Below, one piece after another: positions 42,447 through 53,025 of a stretch of DNA of 64,000 nucleotides. Source of the stretch: Prostheceraeus crozeri. Its lineage: Eukaryota > Platyhelminthes > Polycladida > Euryleptidae. The stretch is taken from the NCBI GenBank assembly GCA_907163375.1, contig CAJQUW010006815.1:62001-126000 (forward strand), given 5' to 3'. The position numbers and the translations under genes were made by a program. Numbering within the stretch: the stretch's first letter is position 1; each line of letters opens with the position of its first letter. The notes under the pieces were generated by a model. It was not told where the DNA came from, made no database searches, and worked only from the letters and a program-made list of their open reading frames with translations.

Positions 42447-45400
42447 ATGGAAAAATTTTATTGCAACTTATGTAAAAAAAAGTTACAAACAAAAATAAGT
42501 TATCAATCTCATCTACAAAGTAAAATGCATTTACAAAATGTAGAACGAGTTGATGATGGAAATATATTAAAATTAAATAGTTATAAAAACTATCTAGAAA
42601 CATTGCCTACTGATATAAAAGTTAAAAAAATGTTTGATGATTATTCACATTCGGAATATAAAAAATTTTTTAATAGTGAAGATGAAGCCGTAACAGATAT
42701 AAAATATTTATTTAGCGATACTGATGAATTTAACGAAATAGATGAATTTGATGAAGCCGTACGAACCGAAGGTTCTAGGGCTTCGCCCGAAACAGATATA
42801 AAATATTTATTTAATCAGTCTTTTGAATATAATGAAACCGATAAAACTTTTTCTGATATTCTAACCAACTTTTATAATATATTTAAGAAATCTTTCAAAT
42901 GTTATATGAATGTAGAAGTACTTTATACAAAAAATGGACCTGATGGAATTCCTGAAGAAATAATACAAGGACATTTTACAAATTCGCAAGAAATTCATAA
43001 TGTAAATGATATACAACCCATATTTGAATCGATGATACTTAAATTAGAAAATTGTATAATTGAAGCCCAGTTACGTGAATCTGGTTGGAGATTTGTTAAA
43101 ATACTATCTAAGAAAATAGTAATTGATAAATATAAAAATAATACTGGTGGTAGTTATGTTCCTTTGCCTTTCAGTTCACCACAATTAATCAACATAAAAA
43201 ATGAAGATGATTATTGTTTTCTGTGGAGTATTATAGCACATTTACATCCTGCAAAATATCATAAAGAAAGAGTAAGTCATTACAATAATGAAGAATACAT
43301 AAGTGAATTTGATCTTTCTGATGGCTTAGATGAATTTCCATATGATTATAATAGGTTACTAAAGTTTCATAAAAAGAATAAAAATTTAATTGAAGTAAAT
43401 GTTTTTGAATTAAATGTGAATTATGTTTCTATTGGTAAAATTATTCCACTTTACTCAGATTCAAAAGAATTTTATTTGAATAATAAAAATTTATGTCAAT
43501 CAGAAATAGTATATAATGATAGAGGAAATTACATGCATCATAATATTTTTTACCAAGGAAATATAATATGTACTGAAAAATTTGAACTTGTTAAAACACT
43601 ATCACCAATAATGATTAATCACAATAATTATAAAGGACGTAATGATGATTATAATTACAAATATTCATCTTTATCTTCAGAATATCAACAAAAATTAGAA
43701 AATTTAAATAAAAGTTTACAAAAATGTAAAATAGATTATCAACAACAAACAAAAATGTTACTACAAGAATATCACCATAAATATCAAAATAAGATAGAAA
43801 CAATTCAAAAATTAAATGAAGAAAATAATAAAAAATTAGATGAAGAAAATAATAAAAAATTAAATAATAAAGAATTAAATGAATGTTTAAAAAAATGTCT
43901 ACAACAATATAAAGAACAATATGATAAAGAATATATTTATCAGCTACAAATATTAAATCAAAATTATTATCAAAATACATTTAATATTACAAAAGAAATT
44001 AATGAAACACATGAAATATATAAAGATGAATTTGAAAAACTAGAACAGTCAAAACAACCAGCACAAGCGAATATATTATATTATCAGGGACATTTTATAT
44101 TGTGTAAAGATGTTTCTATATTTACAAAAACTTCAGATAATAAAAATTTTCCTTGTCTTCAATGTATGACAAGTTTTAGAACTTTAGAAGAAATGAATAG
44201 ACATTTGGAGAATTGTCAACAAAATGAAGCAGTTCAAAATACTTTTCCTAAAGATGATTATTTAGAATATAATAAATGGTATTTTAAAAATAAAGTACCC
44301 TTTACTATTTATTGTGATTTTGAAGCATATAATGTTAATATGACACAAAATCAAACGGAAAGTTCCAGGGCTTCACCCGATTCTGAAAATTATAATTCTG
44401 AAAATTATAATTCTGAAAATTATAATTCTGAAAAAAGTGCGCCTGGAAAAAGTGCACCTGGAAAAAGTTCAACTGAACAAAGTAAAGAAAAATATTTATT
44501 TGAACAAAAACCATTATGTTGGGGAATGTACATTCATTCGAATTATCCTGAATTATTTAAATCAGAATATTTACAATACTATGGTGAAGATAGTTCAGAA
44601 ATATTTACAAAGAAAGTAGAAGAATTACAAGGACGTTTTTCACAATTGCTTGAAACAAATAAACCAATGATACCATTAACGGATGAAGAAAGAAAAGAAT
44701 TTTATGATGAAATAAATTGTTATTACTGTGGAAAAGGTTTTACAAATAAATATAAAACTGGCAGAGGTAGATATATTAATAAAGTAAAAGATCATGATCA
44801 TCTAAATGGATTATATAGAGGTGCAGCACATAATTCTTGTAATCTTAATGCTAACAAATTTAAATATAACTTTGTTCCTCTATATTTCTACAATGGTTCT
44901 AAATATGATTTCCATCTAGTAATGAAAGATTTATTTTCATCTGAAAAATTACATCAACAAAAAATAAATGTACTATGTAAACAAGAAGAAGAATATTTTT
45001 CAATGCAATTAGGTTGTATTAGAATTTTAGATGCATTTAGATTTTTTTCTCCTTATTCATTAGATGTTATGGGAAAAACTTTGAAACCTGAACAATGTAA
45101 AATATTAAATAAATATAATTTAAAACCTTTAAAAGGAATATTTCCGTATGAGTATATAGCCTGCGGCTCACAGTCGAAGACTGATATAACTGGAGATAAA
45201 ACCTGTGGTTCACAGTCGAAGACTGATTTTAATTCTGTGAATAAAATTATGGAAGAAGAACAACTTCCTCCAATAAATAAATTTAAATCAACATTAAAAC
45301 AATCACAATTATCTGAAGAAGATTATGCAGAAGCTGAAAAAAATTGGAGAGAGTTAAATTGTAAAACAATGTATGATTATACAATGAAATATCTACAGAT

Positions 45401-47001
45401 AGATGTATTAATACTAGCTGATCTTTTTGAAAACTTTCGTGATATGTGTTTAGAATATTACGGAATAGATCCATGTTATTGTTATTCTACACCAGGTTTA
45501 ACATGGCTAGCAGGATTAAAACATACTGGTGTTAAACTTAAACATTATAAAGAAAATACATATGATAAATTATTATTTTTTGAATCTGGAATTAGAGGTG
45601 GAGTTTCATCAGTTTTAGGTAATAGATATGTTAAATGTTATAATAAGAAAGTAAATCCACAAGAATATGGAATAATGAAACCTTTATCTCCAGAAGAAAA
45701 AGAAAAAATATTAGAAATTTTTCGAACGAAACCAGAAGGAGTAGAACGTGAAAAAGCAATTGATGAATTCATGAGAGAAAACTATTTGTTATATTATGAT
45801 TTTAATAGCTTATATTCTTCTTGCATGATACAAGAATTACCAACAGGTGAGATGACATGGTGTAATAATCTTGATTATCAAAAAACATATGATGGAAATC
45901 GTAATTCTGGTTATATATATGAAGTTGATTTAGTATACCCTGATTATATAAAAGATGCAACAAAATATTATTCCTTTCTGTCCAGAAAACAAAATTCCCA
46001 ATATAGAAGATTTTTCAGATTATCAAAAATCTTTAATTCCTAAGAAATATAGGCCAACAAAAAAACTTATGTTAACACAAAGCAATAAAGGAAAGTATGT
46101 TGTTGAAGGAAGAATGCTAGATTGGTATTTAGATCATGGAATGATTCTCACAAAAATTCACCGGAAACTAGTGTATAAAAAATCTAAATGGTTAAAAGAT
46201 TATATTGAGTTCAATATTGAAAAACGCAAAATATCTAAAAGAAATAAAGATGATTTTGGAAACGTGTTCTTCAAATTAATGAATAATGCATTTTATGGTA
46301 AGACTTTAGAAAATGTGCGTAATAGACAAAATATTGAAATAGTTTATGATAAAGATAGGTTTCAAAATTTAACAAGGAAACCTACATATAAAAGAACTAC
46401 TAGATTCAGTGATGAACTTTGTGCTGTTCATCTAAGAAGAAGCATTGTAAAACATGATAAGTTTAATTTTATTGGTTTCACTATATTAGAATTAGCTAAA
46501 CTATTTATGTATAGATTTATATATGATTATTTAGCGCCTGCTTATGGCAAAAACTATAAATTACACTTTACAGATACCGATTCTGTTTTCTTAGAATTAG
46601 CAATACCGTATAATTCTACACTTGATGAAGAAATTAATAAAATAAAAGATATCATTCATCCTTCTGATTTATGTAAAGTAAAAGATGAATTAGAAGGAAA
46701 TGAAGATTTCATAACAGAAGCTATATTTTTAAAATCTAAATGTTACTGTTATAATACAACTAATAATATTAAAACACATAAAACATTAAAAGGAATTTCA
46801 AAGGCATCAGTGGCTAATCAAATAACATTTCAAGATTATAAAAATGCATTATTTAATAATGAAATAAAAACAGCATGTAATTATAGACTTAATTCAAAAA
46901 AACATAAAATGTATTTAAAAGAAGAACATAAATTAGCATTAGATCCATTTGATGATAAAAGAAAAATTTTGCCTGATGGAATAACTACTTTACCTTTTTA
47001 A
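42447..47001 (+). CDS. Polinton: protein-primed type-B DNA polymerase, broken
   Basis: This is the largest gene of the element. In order: an N-terminal C2H2 finger (CNLCKKKLQTKISYQSHLQ), the family block KNEDDYCFLWSIIAHLHP, a long Asn/Lys-rich coiled coil, a second finger (CLQCMTSF...HLENC), exonuclease motif I (YCDFEAYN), an embedded HNH/endonuclease VII-like zinc domain (CYYCGKGF...DHDHLNGLYRGAAHNSCNL), exonuclease block YNGSKYDFHL, polymerase motif A (YYDFNSLYSSCM), motif B (KLMNNAFYGKTLENV) and motif C (FTDTDSV). The gene copies the element by protein priming, as in Polintons and adenoviruses. It holds several GC-rich palindromic inserts in frame. About one break. Confidence 0.92.
42763..42790. 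repeat. GC-rich double hairpin inside the polymerase gene
   Basis: Identical over 28 bp to the intergenic copy at 42,290. Translated in frame as RTEGSRASPE. Confidence 0.85.
44355..44380. repeat. Diverged GC-rich hairpin inside the polymerase gene
   Basis: Encodes TESSRASPD. The stems carry mismatches compared with the copy at 42,763, so it looks older. Confidence 0.6.
45158..45225. repeat. Two related double hairpins inside the polymerase gene
   Basis: AGCC-TGC-GGCT plus CAGTC-GAA-GACTG (45,158-45,183) and AACC-TGT-GGTT plus CAGTC-GAA-GACTG (45,200-45,225), encoding CGSQSKTD twice in frame. Confidence 0.8.
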
Positions 47002-47108
47002 TTTTCTAATTTCTATTTTCTAAATATAACAATATAACAATATAACAATATAAAATATAAAATATTATAAAATAAAATAAAATAATAATATAAAATTATC
47101 ATATAAAA

Positions 47109-47943
47109 ATGGATAAAGTTAGAGCTGATAATTTTAAAAGAATAAAACAATTAGACGAATTAATAAAACAAAGAAATATTATGAAAGAAAATCATCTTCA
47201 ACATAGAATGACAAAAGCTGGTATTCAATCTGATATGTTTGATAAATTAAAATTAACTGAAGAAGTAAAAACTGATTATGAAAAAACTGTCGAACCATTT
47301 AAAACTCTTGAAAAGGAACTTAATGAAAAACGTGTTGATATAGCGGATCCTGTACTTAAAACACTATTAGATGACTATGGTTTATTAGAGGCAAACATAG
47401 ATAAAAAATTACCAAAATCTATGTTATTCGAACATTCTACTTTCTTTTTAGATAAAAAATTATTTGCAAGATTTTATCTTGGTGGTAAAGAAATATTTCC
47501 ACAACCTTTACGAGGATTAATTTTTACGCCAGATAAAAAACCTATTAGTTTAGATAGAAATTTTGTTGATCTTTTAAGAGGAGCAGATTTAAAAAATTAT
47601 GCTGTAGAAGATCTAATAAAATATAAAACTATATTAGATAGAGTAGGTGTAGTAAAATCTCTTAGACGTTATAAACAATTAGAAAATTTATTATCATCGG
47701 GAGTTAAAGTAGGGAAAGGTTTATCTGAAAAACAGAAAACAAATAACAGAAAACAGAAACAACTGTATTTTTACCAGATGATCCACAAGAATTACTAAAT
47801 AGATTAAATATTTTAATATCGGCAATAAAAGAAGGACATAATTCTAGTTTTAATGAAATTCATGCTATATTGAAAAGACTGTTAGAAAAGAAGATTCTAA
47901 ATGAAGAGGATTATAAAAGTGTAGCTGAAATATGTTGTTTCTA
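47109..47943 (+). CDS. Polinton: conserved protein of unknown function, broken
   Basis: Starts MDKVRADNFKRIKQLDELIK in the standard A-rich context. Helical and charged, with a central block (FARFYLGGKEIFPQPLRGLI) and a C-terminal region rich in Leu and charged residues. Genes of this type lie between polymerase and penton in other Polintons I know of, but no function is established. The first 29 residues are duplicated in the 57-aa gene at 38.2 kb. About one break. Confidence 0.5.
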
Positions 47944-48013
47944 ATTTTTATAAAAAAAATTTCATAAAAAAATATTTCATAAAAAAATATTTATTTAATT
48001 TTTTAGTTTGAAA

Positions 48014-48802
48014 ATGTGTTCAGCAGATTTAGACAAAATTAATAATCATTTACAAAATTTAACAGAGATTTTGGGTTCATCAAAATTTAGTACGACGTTA
48101 AAAATTATAACAACTACTTCATCACACACTTGTAATTTAGAACCCATTCTACATTTGGAACAAAATAAAAATTATCAAATTGCATTGACTAGTTTCTCTA
48201 CATTTAACACTATTCAAAACGTTATCAAAGATGTGAATGATCAATTTAGATATTCTACTGATAAAGGCAAAACATGGAAAATACTAACTTTTCTTCCTGG
48301 TTCTTACGAAGTTGAATCAATATCAAATGAAATTAAGAGGCATTTAGGTATACCATTTAAAGATAAGAAACAATTACATTTTGCAGTTGAACCGGCAGTT
48401 AATAAATTTTCTCTTACTTTAGACGAAAATCATCAAGTTGATTTTAATCATGATAGATCATTGTCAAAGCTATTAGGATTTAATAAACAAACCTATAGTC
48501 AAGGTTATCATTTAGGTGAGAAGATTCCAAAAATAACTGAAATAAATTCAATTGTTGTACATTGTGACATTATTGAAGGAGGATATATAAATGGTAAATT
48601 ATCAAATTTAATATTCAGTTTTCCAGCTTTTACTGTACCCATTGGTTATAGATTAAATGTATTTCCACAAACATTAATATATTTTCCTATTACAAGAAAA
48701 ACTATTAACAACATTAACATTAAAATCACTGATGAAAAAGGACAAGAAATAAATTTTGGAGGTGAAGAGATTATGATAGATCTTTTGGTACGGGAGGTAT
48801 AA
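48014..48802 (+). CDS. Polinton: minor capsid (penton-like, single jelly roll) protein
   Basis: 262 aa from the ATG at 48,014, chosen over an earlier non-ATG codon because of the GAAAATG context shared with other genes. Family blocks: LEQNKNYQIALTSFSTFNTI near res. 48-67, FLPGSYEVESI, LLGFNK, VVHCDIIEGGYINGK, FPAFTVPIGY...IYFPITR and FGGEEIMIDLLVRE at the end. This is the pattern of the Polinton minor capsid protein that forms pentons. It pairs in function with the major capsid gene at 36.2-37.5 kb, which is on the other strand. Confidence 0.8.
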   Translation: MCSADLDKINNHLQNLTEILGSSKFSTTLKIITTTSSHTCNLEPILHLEQNKNYQIALTSFSTFNTIQNVIKDVNDQFRYSTDKGKTWKILTFLPGSYEVESISNEIKRHLGIPFKDKKQLHFAVEPAVNKFSLTLDENHQVDFNHDRSLSKLLGFNKQTYSQGYHLGEKIPKITEINSIVVHCDIIEGGYINGKLSNLIFSFPAFTVPIGYRLNVFPQTLIYFPITRKTINNINIKITDEKGQEINFGGEEIMIDLLVREV

Positions 48803-48843
48803 ACTTTTACGCTACAATAGAGAAGTTTAATTTTTTTTATCAT

Positions 48844-48903
48844 TTTCATTATTAATCTTATTAATCTTATTAATCTTATTAATCTTATTAATCTTATTAT
48901 TAG
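48844..48903. repeat. ATTAATCTT microsatellite
   Basis: About six copies of a 9-bp unit (ATTAATCTT/TTAATCTTA) just after the minor capsid gene. Simple slippage repeat. Confidence 0.85.
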
Positions 48904-49066
48904 AAACAAAAAAATAAACTTAAATTAAAATTTTATTTTTATTTTTTTGTTTCTAAAAACACTAATTCAATAATGGATGAATTTATTACTTTAAAAATGA
49001 ATGAAATGTCTTTAAAATAAAAAAAAACTTAAATTTAATCATCATCCAAATTTATCTAATAAAGTT

Positions 49067-49762
49067 TTGTCAGTTATTTGTGGAAGATCAGGATGTGGAA
49101 AAACATATCTATTATTTAAAATTTTAACGACTCCAAATTTTTTGGATTATAACAATCTTATAATTTATACAACAACGGCAGAACAACCCGTCTATCAATT
49201 TTTAAAATATGGATTTGAAAATAATCTTACAAAAACAGCAATTGCTTCTCTATTCGAAGAATACGAAAAATCTGAATATGAAGAAGAAATAAATTTGTGG
49301 TGTGAAGAAGCAGCAAAAAATAAACAATTAGTTGAATCCAATAAAAATAAGCATATAAAAATACAATTAATAGATGATAGTGGTAATATGCAAGATCCTA
49401 GTAAACTAGATAAAACAATGAAACATTGTGTAATTTTTGATGATTGTGTTAATGACAGAAATCAGTCAGTTCAAAGAAATTATTTCACAAGAGGTAGACA
49501 TAATAACTGTAGTGTATTTTATTTGACACAAAGTATGTATTCATTAGATGGAAGTGTTATTAGAAAGAATGCAAATATATTTATACTATTTGAAATAAAT
49601 GCAAGAAACTTAAGTGATTTGTTAAGAGATTTATGCATAAGAGATAAAGATGAATTTAAACAATCGTGTAATAATGCTTGGTCAAAAGATTATGGATTTA
49701 TCACAATTAATATTGATAAAAAAATTCATGAAAGAGTTATCGAACAATTGTTTACCGAGTAA
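49067..49762 (+). CDS. Polinton: packaging ATPase, second copy (FtsK/HerA, A32-like)
   Basis: About 231 aa; the start is not well defined. Walker A GRSGCGKT near the N-terminus, Walker B HCVIFDDCV, then FTRGRHNNCSVFYLTQSMY, the strand-and-glutamine signature of Polinton/A32 packaging ATPases. Of the two ATPases in the element this one looks closest to the canonical family gene in size and motifs. It lies downstream of the penton gene on the same strand. Confidence 0.82.
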   Translation: MSVICGRSGCGKTYLLFKILTTPNFLDYNNLIIYTTTAEQPVYQFLKYGFENNLTKTAIASLFEEYEKSEYEEEINLWCEEAAKNKQLVESNKNKHIKIQLIDDSGNMQDPSKLDKTMKHCVIFDDCVNDRNQSVQRNYFTRGRHNNCSVFYLTQSMYSLDGSVIRKNANIFILFEINARNLSDLLRDLCIRDKDEFKQSCNNAWSKDYGFITINIDKKIHERVIEQLFTE

Positions 49763-49924
49763 TAAAAATATACAAATATAATGTTTTAATACTTTATTTT
49801 TTATTATCAGCTTTAATTTTGTCTATTTTTTTAAAATATAATATTTGAATTTTGTGGTAACATTGGTATACAGCAAAAACATTTTACTGAACAAATTATT
49901 TTTTTATTACTTTGTTGTTTGTAA

Positions 49925-49993
49925 TCTTTTCGTTTAAAGTTTTCACGTTTAAAGTTTTCACGTTTAAAATTTTCTCGTTTAAAATTTTCTCGT
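49925..49993. repeat. Tandem CGTTTAAA(A/G)TTTTC repeats
   Basis: About five copies of a 15-16 bp unit between the second ATPase gene and the convergent membrane-protein gene. It may mark the shared 3' region of the two. Confidence 0.75.
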
Positions 49994-49994
49994 A

Positions 49995-50684
49995 TTAAGT
50001 TTTGTTTAATAAAGTTTTGTCTAATAAAGTTTTTAGCTCTTCTAAAAAAATTTTATCATTTTCTTCATTAAAAATTTTATCATCAATAAAAGTTTTACCA
50101 TCACTAGAAATTTTACCATCCTTTTTATTTTTATCATTAACTTTTTCTGTCTGTGATTGAAATGATATTTGATTTATTTCATTAGCTATTTGATCAAATT
50201 TTTCAATCTCATCTAACGTAATAACATTATCATCACATACTCTTTGAAAGTAGTAGTGTAGTTTATCATAGACTTCTTTAATATGTAAATGCTTAGTTTT
50301 TAATGATTTTCGTTTCTTAGTTATTAAAGATTTATCTAACATTGTAGCAAGTGAAGTTGCAAAAACACCCGTACCTGTTAAAGCTGTAGCAACTACTGGA
50401 ATTACTAAAACACCTGAAGATATAACAATTGTTAAAGCACCTAAACTTATTGTTAAGAATATGCCAATTCCTTGTGTTACATTCTTAACTTTAGTCCATC
50501 TCTTTCTTAATTTTTTATAATGCTCTAATTTAAATAATAATTGTGTTTCCTTATCTTTCATATACCTAACTCTATCTCTGTGTTTTTCAATATTTAATTC
50601 ACTTATTTTTAATTGAGACAAAGAAGGATATATTCTTGAGGTTCCTTCCATTTCTGAAGTTCCTTCCACTTTTGTTTCTTCCAT
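49995..50684 (-). CDS. Polinton: right-end helical membrane protein
   Basis: 229 aa. An acidic N-terminus (MEETKVEGTSEMEGTSRIYP), a basic coiled segment (RVRYMKDKETQLLFKLEHYK), then two adjacent hydrophobic helices (about res. 74-116: GIGIFLTISLGALTIVISSG and PVVATALTGTGVFATSLATM), and a C-terminal helical region containing DDNVITLDEIEKFDQI, a pattern (NxITxDEFxxI) I associate with short helical proteins of many Polintons. The first part is duplicated at the left end because the terminal repeats reach into this gene. Function unknown; a membrane role is inferred. Confidence 0.65.
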   Translation of the reverse strand: MEETKVEGTSEMEGTSRIYPSLSQLKISELNIEKHRDRVRYMKDKETQLLFKLEHYKKLRKRWTKVKNVTQGIGIFLTISLGALTIVISSGVLVIPVVATALTGTGVFATSLATMLDKSLITKKRKSLKTKHLHIKEVYDKLHYYFQRVCDDNVITLDEIEKFDQIANEINQISFQSQTEKVNDKNKKDGKISSDGKTFIDDKIFNEENDKIFLEELKTLLDKTLLNKT

Positions 50685-51390
50685 TTTTAAAGAAATATTT
50701 TTAACGGCGAAGCCCTGGAAGACATCTCAGATGTCCCGCAAGTCACATGATATATTTTAAAAACCTGAAAAACGTCTAAACTCATGAATTTAATCATTTT
50801 TAAAAATACTAACTTTTATGATTTTCAGTGTCCTAGAACGGTCATGATTTTCAAGGTAAAAATTGTAATTCACAAATTTGAGATTCTTAACTTTTATAAT
50901 TTTTGGTGTCCTAGAACGGTCATGATTTTCAAGGTAAAAATTGTAATTCTCAAATTTGAGATACTCAACTTTTATAATTTTTAGTGTCCTAGAACGGTCA
51001 TGATTTTCAAGGTAAAAATTGTAATTCACAAATTTGAGATTCTTAACTTTTCTGATTTTTCGGTGTCCTGGAACGGTCATGATTTTCAAGGTAAAAATTG
51101 TAATTCTCAAATTTGAGATTTTGAAAAATTTGAAAATTGGGTACTTTTAAAAACGACATAAATTCATGAATTTAGACCCTTTTTCAGGTTTTTAAGACCT
51201 AAATTCATGAATTTATGTCGTTTTTAAAAGTACCATTTTTGAAAAAAATGGTACTTTTTGAATGAACAAATTCATGAATTTAGGTCTTAAAAACCTGAAA
51301 AAGGGTCTAAATTCATGAATTTATGTCGTTTTTAAAGATACTATTTTTTTTGATTTTATGGTGTCCTGGAACGGTCTTCTTCCCATTACT
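50650..51390. repeat. Right terminal inverted repeat of the Polinton
   Basis: Inverse counterpart of 30,930-31,680. The outer part is identical as far as I can follow it. The subterminal GAACGGTC motif recurs near 50,842, 50,921, 50,999 and 51,078 (78-79 bp apart) and again at the end (51,376). The homology reaches into the first codons of the right-end gene. Confidence 0.9.
50704..50739. repeat. GC-rich double hairpin, right terminal repeat copy
   Basis: Inverse copy of 31,590-31,623 in the leader of the right-end membrane protein gene. Confidence 0.8.
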
Positions 51391-51396
51391 GTCACC
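51391..51396. repeat. Right target-site duplication GTCACC of the Polinton
   Basis: A perfect partner of 30,924-30,929. The LINE sequence continues from here. Confidence 0.93.
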
Positions 51397-51825
51397 AGTT
51401 AATATTATTTTTCCTGTTTTCTTAATGCTTTTTAAAGCTTCTGATACACTCTCATTGAATGGTCCTATATCTAGTGATGGGCTCCTATATACGCAGATTA
51501 TACAATTCTTATCTGAAGTTTGGGAATTGTAATACAGCCATAAGTCATCACAATTCTTTAATTTGTTAAATTCTATGCTCGTTACTTCCATAGTTGATGT
51601 GTTCACATAAACGGCGACTCCACCGCTCCTATTAGTAGAGGAAAAAAGGTAATGGAATTTATATCCTGGTAGTATGTTATTGAACATTTCAATGTTGCAA
51701 TGCCAAATTTCAGACAATACTATTATATCTATTTTTGTCTCTATGTCTGATAGTAAGATCACAAGTTCTCGATAATTTCGATTTAGGGATCGAATGTTCA
51801 TATGGATAATTTTTACAGGTAACAA
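51397..51825 (-). mobile_element. LINE ORF2, N-terminal endonuclease part
   Basis: An AP-type endonuclease start: KIIHMNIRSLNRN (the metal-binding N), DIIVLSEIWHCN (catalytic E), GGVAVYVN and CIICVYRSPS, up to KIILTGD at the Polinton junction. The frame matches the ORF2 remainder that starts at 30,929 once one 6-bp duplication is discounted, so the LINE was open across the site. The ORF2 start is either the M at 51,825 or a little upstream. It follows ORF1 by about 155 bp. Confidence 0.9.
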
Positions 51826-51980
51826 TTCATGTTTTTTAAGAAGACCACTGAATTCATCTATAAATTATTTGAGTAATTGGTGGCAAGCTTTTGCATATTG
51901 GTGTTGCTTTGGTTGCTAATTATTGTTCGGAAAAAATACTACGAGTATTATTAGTTCTTACACAAGTAATCTAGACATTT

Positions 51981-52705
51981 TTAGCACGCATCACAAAGAT
52001 CTAATGTTGTACGATCTTTGACACGTATGTGCCGTGAGTTTTCATCTTTCCTCAAGAACACATTACCGTTTTTTGTCCATACGAATTTGTAGTTGATTTT
52101 TATGGCAAATTCCTTAGTGTCTCTGAACAGTCGGTATCGACTCTCCGTAAGGTTTTCTTTCACGAACAGGTTTCTTTTCACGAACAATTTTTTGTGAGAT
52201 AAAACGGCTCTCTTCAGGGCCTCTCTCCTGAGGGTACCGATGAAAGTTACTTTTCCGTGTGTGTTTCTTTCAGGGATCACTCTCACTCTCTCGATATCAC
52301 TGTCTTGTAACACTTCTCCCCCATCAGCGCAGTGTTGACCGTGCGCTGCAGTTGCTTTTTAATGTCCCCGGTCGGTTGCTCGCAGTTGCTCAAAACGATG
52401 TCCCTCCTCCTCTCCGCTTGCTCCATCTCGTCGATGCGTCCATTCAGGTAGCTCACTTCGCCGCTCAGATACTTTATGTCATCATTTAACTTATGGTTGT
52501 CTTCCTCCAGTCTTCTCCTTGCCTCTTTCTCCCGGTCGAGCTCGCCCTTCATTTCAAATATTTCATGTTGTAAGACTTCTAACTGTTTCTCGAATCCATC
52601 CTTGATCATTTTGGTGACGTTTTCCATGAACTCCTTCATGCTCCTCATCATGTCTTCATTGGAGTCGGTGTTGCTGTTCTTCTTGGTCATATTGGTCGTG
52701 TGCAC
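51981..52705 (-). CDS. LINE ORF1: coiled coil plus FP25K-like C-terminal domain, one frameshift
   Basis: The N-terminal part (52,705-52,283) is Met/Lys/Glu-rich with a heptad coiled coil (KEFMENVTKMIKDGFEKQLE; LEEDNHKLNDDIKYLSGEVS), as in ORF1 trimers. The C-terminal part (about 52,313-51,981) shows VRVIPERN...FIGTLRREALKRAVLSHK...LTESRYRLFRDTKEFAIK...VWTKNGNVFLRKDE, the baculovirus-FP-like region found in ORF1 of Jockey/CR1-group LINEs. The two parts are in different frames, consistent with a one-base slip in a G run near 52,320. ORF1 binds element RNA as a chaperone. Confidence 0.8.
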
Positions 52706-53025
52706 TTTGATGCTTTGCCGTGTCCGCTCTTGTGTGGTCGCTGTGCTCCTTCTCCTTTGCCGCGTTTTCTGTCGTTAATCGATTGTAAGATCCTCCTGGC
52801 CTTCTTAGTTGCTCGCCTCCTTTGCCGCGTCCGCTCTAACTCCTTTGCCGCGCGCGGTTTGTTCCGTCTCTTTCCCTTGCTTCGCCTGTCGCTCGCTTGT
52901 CATTCACCCTGCAGCACTTGTAAGGGCTTCAGCTAGATTCGCTTACACCTTCCTGCACTTTCTCTTTTGCCGCGCTGGCCAAAACGTTGCTGTGCCCACC
53001 GTTGCCCGGCCACGCTAAACGCGAT
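52706..53025 (-). other. LINE 5' UTR, GC-rich
   Basis: Non-coding sequence upstream of ORF1 with TTGCCGCG and GCCGCG repeats, far more GC-rich than its surroundings. It ends around GGCCACGC near 53,010-53,025, where composition drops. This makes the LINE (about 53.0 to 28.5 kb, minus the Polinton) close to full length at about 4 kb. Confidence 0.55.

Larger units (their letters stand above)
30930..51390. mobile_element. Polinton/Maverick element, 20,461 bp, both ends present
   Basis: The boundaries are set by matching inverted ends starting AGTAATGGGAAG and by a perfect 6-bp duplication. Recognised parts: protein-primed type-B DNA polymerase, retroviral-type integrase, adenovirus-type cysteine protease, double-jelly-roll major capsid protein, jelly-roll minor capsid (penton) protein, packaging ATPase and small hydrophobic virion-type proteins. 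This is the full Polinton gene set. Extra parts are a phospholipase A2 domain, a fibre-like coiled coil, a second ATPase-like gene and a zinc-finger protein. Base composition is much more AT-rich than the surrounding DNA. The near-identical ends point to a young insertion. It nevertheless looks broken, with roughly three to five breaks. It is inserted in a LINE. Confidence 0.93.

Noticed and set aside
43615-43980. Open frame opposite the polymerase coiled coil
   Set aside because: It mirrors Asn/Lys-rich codons of the sense strand and has no independent support.
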